Shown in pieces: positions 41,340 to 49,802 of a DNA stretch of 64,000 nt (positions are counted from its first letter, which is position 1; the number at the start of each line of letters is the position of its first letter). Location: the NCBI GenBank assembly GCA_036276735.1, contig DASUOH010000037.1, forward strand, positions 42,170 through 106,169, read 5' to 3'. The notes beneath the pieces were generated by a model that did not search any database, was not told the DNA's origin, and saw only the letters and a list, made by a program, of their open reading frames with translations. Made by a program: the position numbers and the translations under genes. This DNA is from VRUE01 sp036276735 (GTDB taxonomy: Bacteria > Actinomycetota > Thermoleophilia > Solirubrobacterales > 70-9).

Positions 41340-42593
41340 CTAAGACGCCTCGCCGCTCTGGCGCAGCAGTGCGGAGGTGGTCTGCTCGAGGACGCGACGC
41401 CAGGTGGAGTTGTGGCCCTCCTCCTCCTCGGCGGCGCGCTCGACCGCGCGGCGGACGCGCCGTGCGGAGATCTCCAGCCCGTGCCGCTCGGCGATCTCCT
41501 TGTAGCGGTCGTAGTCCTTGGCGAGGGTTGCGGTCACCGACTCGAAGCCGTGGCGGCCGATCTGCAGGCGCCGCGAGTAGTCCATGATCGGCGTGCCGAA
41601 CATCAGCTCGTCGTTGGGCTCGGGCTCGATCAGGATGATGTCGACGCCCGGGTATTTCTCCTGCCACTGCTCGACCGCCTGGTGCAGCCTGGCGTGGGCG
41701 ATCAGGCGGAAGACCTGGTTGGCGATCGCCGGCATTCCCATGTCGGCGACGCGGCGGACGCGGGTGCCGAAGACGGTCGGGATCGTTTTCTCGAAGTCGT
41801 TGACGTAGGGGACGAGCGGGTTGACGACGATGATGAACTTGGCGCCCTTCTCGACCGCGATGTCGACGTTGGTGGTCGAGCGGATTCCGCCGTCGACCAG
41901 CTGGCGGCCTTTCAGCTCGACCGGCTTGTAGACGAGCGGCAGGGTCGTCGAGCACTGGACGGCCTTGGAGATCGGCACGTCGTCCCACCCCGGCTCGCCG
42001 AAGACGAGCCGCTCGCAGGTGTCGAGATCGGTGGCGGTCAGGTAGAGCTCTTTCTCGAGCCGGCGGAAGTCGTTGACGCGATTTGTCTCGCTCAGCTGGC
42101 GCTCGATGTAGTCGGCGATGCCGTCGCCCGAGTAAAGGCCGTTGGGGAGGTTCTCGGCGAGGCCGACGCCGATGTCCATCGCCGAGAAGTCGCCCATCCG
42201 AGCGAGTCGCATCAGCAGCTCCGCCGAGCGCACCGGCAAGAGGGCCGCCTTCTGCAGGAAGCCGAGGTAGTTGGGACGCAGCACCGTGTCGAGGTCGAGG
42301 TCCTCCAGCTCCGAGGTGACCCGCTCGTTGATGACCTGCATCATTTCCTCGGGCGTTACGCCGTTGGCGAGCATCGTCGCGACGAAGGAGCCAGAGCTGG
42401 TGCCGACGTAGATGTCGAAGTTGTTGACCGTGCTGTTGACGGCGAGCAGGTCGAGGGCGCGCAGGGCGCCGATCTCGTAAACGCCGCCGGTAAAGCCGCC
42501 GCCGCCGAGGACGAGGGCCGTCTTGGAGGGGCGTTTGCGCGCTTTGGCGCGTTTGCGCCTGGACTTCGCCTCGATGTCGACGACTTTGCCCAT
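41340..42593 (-). CDS. Patatin-like phospholipase
   Basis: A 417-aa serine hydrolase. Oxyanion loop LVLGGGGFTGGVYEIGAL, nucleophile elbow GTSSGSFVA, and catalytic Asp in LVDGGIRSTTNVD complete the Ser-Asp dyad of patatins. The N-terminal ~25 residues are strongly basic (KSRRKRAKARKR), maybe membrane-associating. No signal peptide. It probably cleaves membrane phospholipids or lipid substrates. It is convergent with the acyl-CoA synthetase, with which it could cooperate in fatty acid recycling (inference). Confidence 0.9.
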   Translation of the reverse strand: MGKVVDIEAKSRRKRAKARKRPSKTALVLGGGGFTGGVYEIGALRALDLLAVNSTVNNFDIYVGTSSGSFVATMLANGVTPEEMMQVINERVTSELEDLDLDTVLRPNYLGFLQKAALLPVRSAELLMRLARMGDFSAMDIGVGLAENLPNGLYSGDGIADYIERQLSETNRVNDFRRLEKELYLTATDLDTCERLVFGEPGWDDVPISKAVQCSTTLPLVYKPVELKGRQLVDGGIRSTTNVDIAVEKGAKFIIVVNPLVPYVNDFEKTIPTVFGTRVRRVADMGMPAIANQVFRLIAHARLHQAVEQWQEKYPGVDIILIEPEPNDELMFGTPIMDYSRRLQIGRHGFESVTATLAKDYDRYKEIAERHGLEISARRVRRAVERAAEEEEGHNSTWRRVLEQTTSALLRQSGEAS

Positions 42594-42638
42594 AGAACAC
42601 GAGTATTCCAGGTGCGGCGGTTGCGGCGAGGAAGGCGG

Positions 42639-42733
42639 GGGATGGGCGGGGATGTCCTCGCCCGGACAAATGCAGCGCTAATTAGCGCTGCATTTTGAGT
42701 ATCCGCCCGTTCGAGGACATCCCCACCCATCCC
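42639..42733. repeat. Nested palindrome in divergent promoter of patatin and dacB
   Basis: Outer arms 42639-42660 and 42712-42733 pair at 21 of 22 positions (containing GATGTCCTCG). At the centre lies a perfect 28-bp palindrome (42668-42695) whose half is AAATGCAGCGCTAA. Same two-level design as the other elements but with no shared core sequence seen by eye. Confidence 0.75.
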
Positions 42734-42818
42734 TCACGGCGCTCGCCTGACGCCTTGAGCAAGAGGGGCGCCGCCGCGATCGCCGCTACCTTCAGCTTCC
42801 TTCGTGTTCCTAGGATCT

Positions 42819-44063
42819 GTGAGACGAGCTGCGCTGCTCCTGGCGCTACTGCTCTGCTTGGCCGCCCTGACTGGAGAGGCAGGGCCGGCGCAGGCGGCGA
42901 GCCCGAAATGCGAGGCGATGCGGGGGATGCTGGTGCGTGGGGGTGGGTCGGCGAGCGGGTTGGTGGTGTACGAGGAGGGGCGGGGGACGATCTGCACCCG
43001 GGCGCCGAACCGGCCGCGGTCGCTGGCGTCCAACATGAAGCTGTTCACGACCGCGACGGCCCTCGCCCGTCTAGGACCGCAGCACCGGATCCCGACCCGC
43101 CTCTACACGGACGGCTGGGTCGGGCTGGACGGTGTGCTGCATGGCAGCCTCTACCTGCAGGGGGGCGGCGATCCGGCGCTCGGCTCTCCGGCTTTCTACG
43201 GGCGCTACCTCGGTGGTCTCGGCACCAACCTGTTCGCCCTCAAGACGCAGGTTCGCGCCGCCGGCATCGAGCGCGTTACGGGTCGTCTCTACGCCGACGA
43301 CACCGTGTTCGACCGCCTGCGCGGCGTCGCCGACTCCGGCTACGGCACCAGCCCCTACATCGGCCCGCTCTCGGGGCTTCCCTTCAACCTGGGGTACCGC
43401 GACGCGCGTGCCAGCGGCTTCGCCTCCGACCCGGCGAGGACGGGGGCCGCGGCGCTGGCGCGTTCACTGCGGGGCGCCGGCATCGCCCTGCGCGCCGGCA
43501 TCGCCCTGAGCCCGACGCCCTCGGACCCGACCCTGCTCGCCGCCGTGCGCTCGCCGACGATCGAGCGCCTCGCCGAGGCGACCAACGTGCCCTCGAACAA
43601 CTTCTACGCGGAGACGCTGATAAAGCTGCTGGGCGCCCGGCTCGGCGGCGCCGGCACGACGGCGGCGGGTGCGGCCGTGGTCGAGCGCTTCGCCCGCAGC
43701 CTCGGCACCAGCGTGCAGGCCGTCGACGGCTCGGGCCTCACCCGCGCCAACCGAGCGCGGCCCTGGGACGTCGTCCGCCTGCTCGCCTCGATGCACGGCG
43801 GCGAAGTCGCCGACGAGTTCATCCAGGGGCTGCCGTCGACCGGCCTCGAGGGGACCGTCGCCGACCGGATGGAGGGCACCGCCGCCTACGGTCGCTGCCG
43901 GACCAAGACCGGCACCCTGACCGGGGTCAGCGCCCTCTCGGGCTACTGCTTCAACCGCAGCGGCCGGGTGATGATCTTCTCGATCCTGATGGCGAGCGTC
44001 TACGACCTCGGCCTCGCCCACCGCGAACAGGATCGGATCGCGGCGCTGGTGGCGAGCTACTGA
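42819..44063 (+). CDS. dacB: D-alanyl-D-alanine carboxypeptidase/endopeptidase (PBP4-type)
   Basis: A 414-aa penicillin-binding protein of the S13 family. A signal peptide (about 25 residues, ending GPAQA-A) is followed by the SxxK motif in LASNMKLFTTA, SxN in VPSNNFYAETL and KTG in RCRTKTGTLTGV, the three active-site boxes. It trims peptidoglycan side chains outside the membrane. GTG 42819 is preferred, with AGGA just upstream; GTG 42804 in frame is possible. The divergent region carries a large nested palindrome. Confidence 0.92.
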   Translation: MRRAALLLALLLCLAALTGEAGPAQAASPKCEAMRGMLVRGGGSASGLVVYEEGRGTICTRAPNRPRSLASNMKLFTTATALARLGPQHRIPTRLYTDGWVGLDGVLHGSLYLQGGGDPALGSPAFYGRYLGGLGTNLFALKTQVRAAGIERVTGRLYADDTVFDRLRGVADSGYGTSPYIGPLSGLPFNLGYRDARASGFASDPARTGAAALARSLRGAGIALRAGIALSPTPSDPTLLAAVRSPTIERLAEATNVPSNNFYAETLIKLLGARLGGAGTTAAGAAVVERFARSLGTSVQAVDGSGLTRANRARPWDVVRLLASMHGGEVADEFIQGLPSTGLEGTVADRMEGTAAYGRCRTKTGTLTGVSALSGYCFNRSGRVMIFSILMASVYDLGLAHREQDRIAALVASY

Positions 44064-44266
44064 TCGCGCCCGGAACGCTTTTGTCGACGCTCCAGTCGCT
44101 CGAGAAGGACAACTGCGGTCCCGAAGCAGGCAACGAGACCAACCAAGCCGACCAGCTGCATCGCCGCTTCGCCCGCGTCCCGGACCAGGAAGCCACCGAC
44201 GAGGACGATCACGACCAAGACCGCGAGCGCGATGTGGACTTGTCGAATTTCGTCTCTAGACGGCAC
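44057..44266 (-). CDS. Small membrane protein
   Basis: A 69-aa protein with two hydrophobic helices (about 12-29 and 35-54) and a basic C-terminal tail (ERRQKRSGRDQ). GTG 44266 follows TAATAT by 6 nt, the leaderless pattern. It overlaps the upstream small membrane gene by 11 bases and the convergent dacB stop by 7. No family recognised. Confidence 0.6.
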   Translation of the reverse strand: MPSRDEIRQVHIALAVLVVIVLVGGFLVRDAGEAAMQLVGLVGLVACFGTAVVLLERLERRQKRSGRDQ

Positions 44267-44474
44267 GGTGAAATATTATGTCTAAGATGACAAGAAGCGT
44301 CGCCGCCGCGCCTCCCAGGTAACCGATTCCAAGGACGCGGCGGTCAAACTGGCGGCGCGGCCAGGCCCGCACGATGCCGATCAGGCCGGCCGCGAAGCCC
44401 CCAAGCAGCATGCCCGCGCCGACGGCCGCGGCCACGCTTTGAGTCAAGTCGGTCAGCGGTCCTATCTGCGTCAT
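44256..44474 (-). CDS. Small membrane protein
   Basis: A 72-aa protein with two hydrophobic helices (about 12-33 and 50-67) separated by a basic loop (RAWPRRQFDRRV). ATG 44474 is used; TTG 44480 is also in frame. It lies between ligA and another small membrane gene on the same strand. No family recognised; pairing of two tiny double-helix proteins suggests a hetero-oligomer, but nothing more. Confidence 0.55.
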   Translation of the reverse strand: MTQIGPLTDLTQSVAAAVGAGMLLGGFAAGLIGIVRAWPRRQFDRRVLGIGYLGGAAATLLVILDIIFHRAV

Positions 44475-44549
44475 CGACAAGCGGCGAGCCTTCCACGCTC
44501 GAACGCACGCGTGGCGCGCGGAATGTGGCGGAATGCGTATTTCTTCGCG

Positions 44550-46580
44550 TCAGCCGAGCAACGCCCGCAGGCCCGCTTCGTCGAGCACCTCGACGCCGAG
44601 CTGCTCTGCCTTGGCGAGCTTCGAGCCGGGGCTCTCGCCGGCGACGACGTAGTCGGTTTTCTTCGAGACGGAGTTGGTGACCTTGCCCCCGGCCGACTTG
44701 ACCAGGGCTGCCGCCTCGTCGCGGGTCAGCCCCGGCAGCGTCCCGGTCAGCACCAGCGTCATGCCCTCTAACGGGCCACCGCTCGCCCGTCGTTCCGAGG
44801 GGTCCGCCTCCAGCCGCAGACCCTTCCCCCGCAGCTTCTCGATCAGCGCCCAGGTCCGTTCGTCGGCGAGCGACTCGGCGATCTGGACCGCCATGATCGG
44901 GCCGACGCCCTCGACCTCCTCGATCCGCTCGGGGTCGGCGGTATGTAGCTCGTCGATCGAGCCGAAGTAGTCGGCCAGTGCCTCCGCGGTCACATAGCCG
45001 ACTCCGGGGAGGCCAAGTGCGTAGAGGACGCGCTTGAAGGGCCGCGAGCGGGAGGCCTCGATTGCCGCGAGAAGGTTTTGCGCCGATTTCTCTTTGAAGT
45101 TCTTGCCGCCGACCTTGCGGCCGACGAGGTCCTCCCCCCGCAGCTCGTAGATGTCGGCCACGTCCTCGATCAGCCCGTCGCGGCGGAAGTTCATCGCCAG
45201 CTCTTCGCCAAAGCCGTCGATGTCCATCGCGCCCTTGCTGACGAAGTGCTTGACGTGCTGGAAGGCCTGACCCGGGCAACCGGTGCGATTCGGGCACACC
45301 GTGAAGACCGAGTCCTCGGGCTTGACCGTCGGCGTGCCGCAGGCGGGGCACTTCTTGGGCGGTTTGACCCGGCGCGTGCCCTTCGGGCGCCGCTGCACGA
45401 GCGGCGAGACGACCTGCGGGATGACGTCCCCGGCGCGCATCACGACTACCTCGTCGCCCTCGCGCACGTCCTTGCGCGCCAAATCCTCCTCGTTGTGGAG
45501 CGTCGCGGTGGAGACGGTGACGCCGCCGACGTGGACCGGCTCGAGCATCGCGAACGGCACCAGGTGGCCGACCCGGCCGACGTTCCAGACGACCTTGCGC
45601 AGCTTCGTGGTCGCCGTGGTCGGCGCGAACTTCCAGGCGATCGCCCAGCGCGGCTCGCGCCCGACCACGCCGAGCTCGCGCCACATCGCTCGCTCGTCGA
45701 CCTTGACGACGACGCCGTCGATCTCGTAGTCGAGCTCCTCGCGGCGCTCCTCCCACCAGTGGCAGCGCTTCACCGTCGACTCGATCCCCTCGTGGTGCCC
45801 GGTGTCCGGGTTGACCTTGAAGCCGCGCTCCGCCAGCCACTCGATCTCGGCGCTGTGGGTGGGGAGGTCGACGTTCGGCGCGGCGCCGAGCGCGTAGCAC
45901 CAGATCGAGAGCGGCCGCTGCGCAGTCACCGCCGGGTCGAGCTGGCGGAGCGAGCCGGCCGCCGAGTTGCGCGGGTTGGCGAAGGTGCTCTCGCCGGCCT
46001 CGGCGCGGCGCTCGTTCAGCTCTTTGAAGTCGGCGATCGGCAGGTAGATCTCGCCGCGCACTTCGACCAGTCCGGGCGCGTCCTCGATTCGCAGCGGGAT
46101 CGCCCCGATCGTGCGCAGGTTGCGGGTCACGTCCTCGCCGATTCGCCCGTCGCCCCGGGTGGCGCCGCGCACCAGCACGCCGTCCTCGTAGGTGAGGGCG
46201 ATCGCCAGGCCGTCGATCTTCGGCTCCGTGGTGTAGCTGAACTCCGAGGCGCTGATGTCGAGCCGCTTCAGGTGGTTGCGGATGCGCTTCTCCCAGGCGC
46301 GCAGCTCCTCCTCGTCGCGGGCGTTGGCGAGCGAGAGCATCGGCTGGGCGTGCTCCACCTGCTGGAAGCGCTCCAGGGGTGGGGCCCCGACCCGCTGGGT
46401 CGGCGAGTCCGGGGTGCGCAGCTCGGGATGCTCTGCCTCGAGCGCGCGCAGCTCGTCGAGCAGCGCGTCGTAGCGGTCGTCGCCGATCTCCGGATCGTCG
46501 AGGACGTAGTAGCGGTGGTTGTGGTGCTCGAGCTCGCGACGCAGCTCGCCAGCCCGGCGCTCGGCCTCGGCGGCTCTCAC
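44550..46580 (-). CDS. ligA: NAD-dependent DNA ligase
   Basis: A 676-aa ligase. The adenylation domain carries the active Lys in TEPKIDGLAIAL, followed by the OB fold, a Cys4 zinc finger (CPACGTP and CPNRTGCPG), a helix-hairpin-helix domain (GYVTAEALADYFGSI, VEGVGPIMAVQIA) and a C-terminal BRCT domain (LVLTGTLPGLTRDEAA). GTG 46580 overlaps the surE stop by 4 bases (GTGA), fixing the start. Length normal. Confident. Confidence 0.97.
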   Translation of the reverse strand: MRAAEAERRAGELRRELEHHNHRYYVLDDPEIGDDRYDALLDELRALEAEHPELRTPDSPTQRVGAPPLERFQQVEHAQPMLSLANARDEEELRAWEKRIRNHLKRLDISASEFSYTTEPKIDGLAIALTYEDGVLVRGATRGDGRIGEDVTRNLRTIGAIPLRIEDAPGLVEVRGEIYLPIADFKELNERRAEAGESTFANPRNSAAGSLRQLDPAVTAQRPLSIWCYALGAAPNVDLPTHSAEIEWLAERGFKVNPDTGHHEGIESTVKRCHWWEERREELDYEIDGVVVKVDERAMWRELGVVGREPRWAIAWKFAPTTATTKLRKVVWNVGRVGHLVPFAMLEPVHVGGVTVSTATLHNEEDLARKDVREGDEVVVMRAGDVIPQVVSPLVQRRPKGTRRVKPPKKCPACGTPTVKPEDSVFTVCPNRTGCPGQAFQHVKHFVSKGAMDIDGFGEELAMNFRRDGLIEDVADIYELRGEDLVGRKVGGKNFKEKSAQNLLAAIEASRSRPFKRVLYALGLPGVGYVTAEALADYFGSIDELHTADPERIEEVEGVGPIMAVQIAESLADERTWALIEKLRGKGLRLEADPSERRASGGPLEGMTLVLTGTLPGLTRDEAAALVKSAGGKVTNSVSKKTDYVVAGESPGSKLAKAEQLGVEVLDEAGLRALLG

Positions 46581-47392
46581 ACCGAGGAGGGGGCGCAGGC
46601 CGCCAGCATCTCCTCGAAGCCCCAATCGCGGAGCCGCTCCAGGCCGCCGTGATCGGTGAGGTCGAAGTGGATCGGCGTCACCGAAACGCGGCCGCGCGCC
46701 ACGGCGGAGAGGTCGGTCCCCTCCTCGTCCTCGAAGGACGGCTCGAAGCCGTAGATCTCATAGCGCCGGCGGCCGCTCTCGGTGTCTTCGTCGACCAGCT
46801 TCAGCTCGTCGTTGTAGAGGCGTTTGCCGAGCTTCGTTACCTCAATGCCAGTCGCCTCCCCCGCCGGCAGGTTGACGTTGACCAGCGTCTCGGGTGGCAT
46901 CGGCTCCTCGATCAGGCGCCGCACCAGCTGCGCCGTCAGGGGCGCCGCCAGGCCGAAGTCGAAGCGGCCGCTGACGTAACCCATGCCACCTGCCATCGAC
47001 TGCTGCGAGACGGCGATGGCCGGGATCCCGAGGATGATCCCCTCGAAGGCGGCCGCGACCGTGCCGGAGTAGGTGATGTCGTCGCCGAGGTTGGATCCGT
47101 GGTTGATGCCCGAGACGATCAGGTCGGGGCGGCCGCCGAGCAGGCCCAGATCGGCGAAGCGGACGCAGTCGACCGGGGTGCCGTCGGTGGCGAAGCCGCG
47201 GTCGCCGTCCTCGAACTCGACTTCCTCGACGCCGAGCGGCGAGCGGGTGGTGATGCTGCGAGCCGTCGCGCTGCGGTTCGAGTCGGGGGCGATTACGCCT
47301 ACCTCGATGCCGTCCAGCTGGCGGAGGGCGCGGCGGGCGGCCTGGAGGCCGGGGGCGGCGATGCCGTCGTCGTTGGTCAATAAGACGAGCAT
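46577..47392 (-). CDS. surE: 5'/3'-nucleotidase SurE
   Basis: A 271-aa phosphatase. N-terminal LLTNDDGIAAPGLQA holds the metal Asp pair; IAPDSNRSATARSIT and VSGINHGSNLGDDITYSGTV complete the active site. It removes phosphate from nucleoside monophosphates. It precedes ligA with a 4-base overlap, a linkage that suggests joint expression. Divergent from a GT2 gene across 141 bases that contain an inverted repeat around GGCGG/CCGCC near 47430-47455. Confidence 0.95.
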   Translation of the reverse strand: MLVLLTNDDGIAAPGLQAARRALRQLDGIEVGVIAPDSNRSATARSITTRSPLGVEEVEFEDGDRGFATDGTPVDCVRFADLGLLGGRPDLIVSGINHGSNLGDDITYSGTVAAAFEGIILGIPAIAVSQQSMAGGMGYVSGRFDFGLAAPLTAQLVRRLIEEPMPPETLVNVNLPAGEATGIEVTKLGKRLYNDELKLVDEDTESGRRRYEIYGFEPSFEDEEGTDLSAVARGRVSVTPIHFDLTDHGGLERLRDWGFEEMLAACAPSSV

Positions 47393-47521
47393 GAGGATCT
47401 TCGATTCTAGGGTCGGCGACCGGCGGGTCCTGTCGCCGCAGGGGACCCACCGCCCCTTCCGGTAGCTAAAGCTTCCTCAGGGGCGGTTCCCCCTACGGCG
47501 CCACCCGCCGGAGATACGGAT

Positions 47522-47533
47522 TAGGTTGGCGGG
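47522..47533 (+). promoter_or_regulatory. -10 box for leaderless GT2 transcript
   Basis: TAGGTT at 47522-47527 lies exactly 6 nt before ATG 47534. Confidence 0.5.
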
Positions 47534-48397
47534 ATGAGCGTCTCCGTGGTTATTCCGACCAAGGATCGGCCCGGGAAGCTGGGCAGATGCCTCGCCTCAC
47601 TTCGTGGCCAAGGAGCGGAGATCGTCGTCGTGGACGACGGCTTCAGAGAAGCTGAGCTGGTAGCGGACGTAGCGCGGGAGCATGGGGCGAAGGTGGTGCG
47701 GATGGACGGGCGGGGGCCGGCGGCCGCGCGGAACGCGGGTGTTGCGGCGGCGAGCGGTGAGGTGGTGTGCTTCATCGACGACGACTGCGAGGCGGAGGTG
47801 GGATGGGTGGAGGCCTTGGCCGGGACCGTGCTCAGCGGGGAAGCGGAGTGCGCGGCGGGTAGGACGGTCGTGGCGGAGGACGCCAGCCAGGCCGACCGAG
47901 CCTGGCAGGCGATCGCCGACTACCTGCAACGCGTCGCCGCCGAGCCGGGGTCGTCCTCTCCCGGCTTCGCCGCCACCTGCAACCTCGCCTGCTCGCGCCG
48001 CCTCCTTGCCGAGCTGCCCTTCGACGAGTCGTTCCCGGACGCCGCCGGGGAGGACCGCGACTGGGCCGCTAAGGCAGCGGCTCGTGGGTCCGCGCCCAGC
48101 TTCACTCCCGACGCCGTCGTCGTACACCGGCCCGACCTCAGCGCCTGCTCCTTCCTACGCCAGCAGTACCGCTACGGCAAGGGCGCCGCCCGATTCCGCG
48201 CCACCGACTCATCCCGCAGCCTGGGCTCCCCCAGCTTCTACCTCAATCTCGCGCGTGCCGGCTTCGCTTCGGGCTTCATCCCCGGCACGCTCGTGCTGAC
48301 GGCCCAACTCGCAATAGCCGCAGGGACGCTCGTTGAGCGCCAGCTCACCGTTCGAGCAGCGGCTCTCCGGCCAGCCCGGTCGAATCGGCACCGGTAA
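47534..48397 (+). CDS. Glycosyltransferase family 2
   Basis: A 287-aa GT-A transferase: VSVVIPTKDRPGKLGRCLAS at the start, GPAAARNAGVAAASGEVVCF, IDDDCEAEVGWVEAL with the DDD metal site, and AGEDRDWAAKAAARG. A hydrophobic stretch near the end (IPGTLVLTAQLAIAAG) may contact the membrane. Probably adds one sugar to a surface glycan. It is leaderless in appearance. Its last 53 bases overlap the convergent phosphodiesterase gene. Confidence 0.9.
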   Translation: MSVSVVIPTKDRPGKLGRCLASLRGQGAEIVVVDDGFREAELVADVAREHGAKVVRMDGRGPAAARNAGVAAASGEVVCFIDDDCEAEVGWVEALAGTVLSGEAECAAGRTVVAEDASQADRAWQAIADYLQRVAAEPGSSSPGFAATCNLACSRRLLAELPFDESFPDAAGEDRDWAAKAAARGSAPSFTPDAVVVHRPDLSACSFLRQQYRYGKGAARFRATDSSRSLGSPSFYLNLARAGFASGFIPGTLVLTAQLAIAAGTLVERQLTVRAAALRPARSNRHR

Positions 48398-49802
48398 GGG
48401 CCGCGACCGTCGCCGTGATGTCGGTCACCCTGGGTGCCCGTCCCGGATCGCGCAGCCGCCCCGCCCCCGGCGCCAGGATCGCCCAAGCGTCGCCGTCAGT
48501 GTGGTTGCCGGTGCGGCCGCTGCCGTAGCCGTGCCGACGCACGGCACCGAAGCGGTCCGAATGGAGCGCCTCGATCGACACCGCGGAGGTCGGCCGCCAA
48601 CGGACGACGAGGTCGGGAAGGCGATTGGCCGCGCTGCCCTCCCACTCGCCCGCGACCCGATCGACCGCCGCCACCGCCGGCTTGCCGTCGGGGTCACGGA
48701 AGTCGGCGAGGCCGGAGGCGATCATCTCGAGCAGCTCGTCCGCCTCGCCTGGATCGACAACCCCGTCGCGCTCGCGGCCCTTGAGATTGAGGTGGACGTA
48801 GCCCTGGTTGTCAGCCGGGTGGGCGAAGGCGCGGGTGTTCGACCAGTCGACGCCGCGCAGCTCCATCCGCGCGGTCAGCTCGAGTGCGAGGCGGTCGGGC
48901 ATCGCCGCGGCGACGGCGCCCCGCAGGCGACCGGAGAGGGCGGCGCGCAACCGCCACATCGCGCCGGAGTCCGAATCGGCGCCGCCATCGCGACGATCCT
49001 CCCCCAGCACCGCGGCCAGCATCCCCGGCAGCATGTCCGCGCGGCTCGTGTTGACGTTCATGCCGAGCACCGAACAAGCGATCACGTCGGCCTCGTCGGG
49101 CAACTCCGCGAGCACCCGCCCCAACTGCCTGTCGACCTCGACGTACACCTCGGCGAGCGCCGAGGTTCCCCAAATCCGGTGCCCGCCCAGATGGGGAGCC
49201 GCGAAGGTCAGCCAGACAAGATCGAATGACCGCTCTCGCAGCTGCTCGATCGCCAGGTCCGCGACGCGGGCGGGAGCCGCAAGCAGCCGCTTGCCCAGCC
49301 GATCGACTTCGGAGAGCGGCTCGGCGCCGAAGATCTCGGTGACGTTCGGTGGCTTGCCGTGGCGGCGGCGCAGGGCGCGGTCGGCGCCGTCGGGGACCGA
49401 CCAGCGCTCCAAGACGACGCGCTCGCGCATCCCCCAGCCGCAGACCAGCACGCCCTCGGCCCCATCAGGGCGGTGGCACTCGTAGGGATCGATCGCGAGC
49501 GTCGCCCGCCCGGCGCGGGCCAGCCGCTGCCAGATCGGCGGCGGCGCTTCGAGCTCGGCGGCGAGGCGGATCGCCTGCCGCGACGACGCCCACTGGAAGG
49601 GATAGAAGAGGCCGTGGTCGCCGACCTCGACACCGCGGTAGAGGCACTGGTAGGCGCTGGCGGGGAAATGGGCGGCCGGAGTGTCCAGCTGAACGCCGCG
49701 CCCGCGCTGCCGCAGCGCCCGCAGGGTGGGCAACCGACCCTCGCCCTCGAGCCGCTCCAGCAGCGATCCGCTCGCCGCGTCGAACTGCACGACCGCGATC
49801 AC
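48345..49802 (-). CDS. Alkaline-phosphatase-superfamily phosphodiesterase
   Basis: A 485-aa protein beginning VIAVVQFDAASGSLLERLEG with GEGRLPTLRALRQRG, then VWLTFAAPHLGGHRIWG and TGNHTDGDAWAILAPG, the order of type I phosphodiesterase/nucleotide pyrophosphatase-like proteins (metal Asp, Thr/Ser nucleophile, later His and Asp). The nucleophile is not certain (DTPAAHFPASAYQ region), so activity on glycan phosphodiesters or nucleotides is a guess. GTG 49802 overlaps the Gfo/Idh stop by 4 bases. Confidence 0.8.
   Translation of the reverse strand: MIAVVQFDAASGSLLERLEGEGRLPTLRALRQRGRGVQLDTPAAHFPASAYQCLYRGVEVGDHGLFYPFQWASSRQAIRLAAELEAPPPIWQRLARAGRATLAIDPYECHRPDGAEGVLVCGWGMRERVVLERWSVPDGADRALRRRHGKPPNVTEIFGAEPLSEVDRLGKRLLAAPARVADLAIEQLRERSFDLVWLTFAAPHLGGHRIWGTSALAEVYVEVDRQLGRVLAELPDEADVIACSVLGMNVNTSRADMLPGMLAAVLGEDRRDGGADSDSGAMWRLRAALSGRLRGAVAAAMPDRLALELTARMELRGVDWSNTRAFAHPADNQGYVHLNLKGRERDGVVDPGEADELLEMIASGLADFRDPDGKPAVAAVDRVAGEWEGSAANRLPDLVVRWRPTSAVSIEALHSDRFGAVRRHGYGSGRTGNHTDGDAWAILAPGAGRLRDPGRAPRVTDITATVAALTGADSTGLAGEPLLER

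Noticed and set aside
47521..47530. TTAGGTTGGC before the GT2 gene as an iron-box half site
   Set aside because: It lacks the CCTAA arm and is better explained as the TAGGTT -10 box 6 nt before the start codon.
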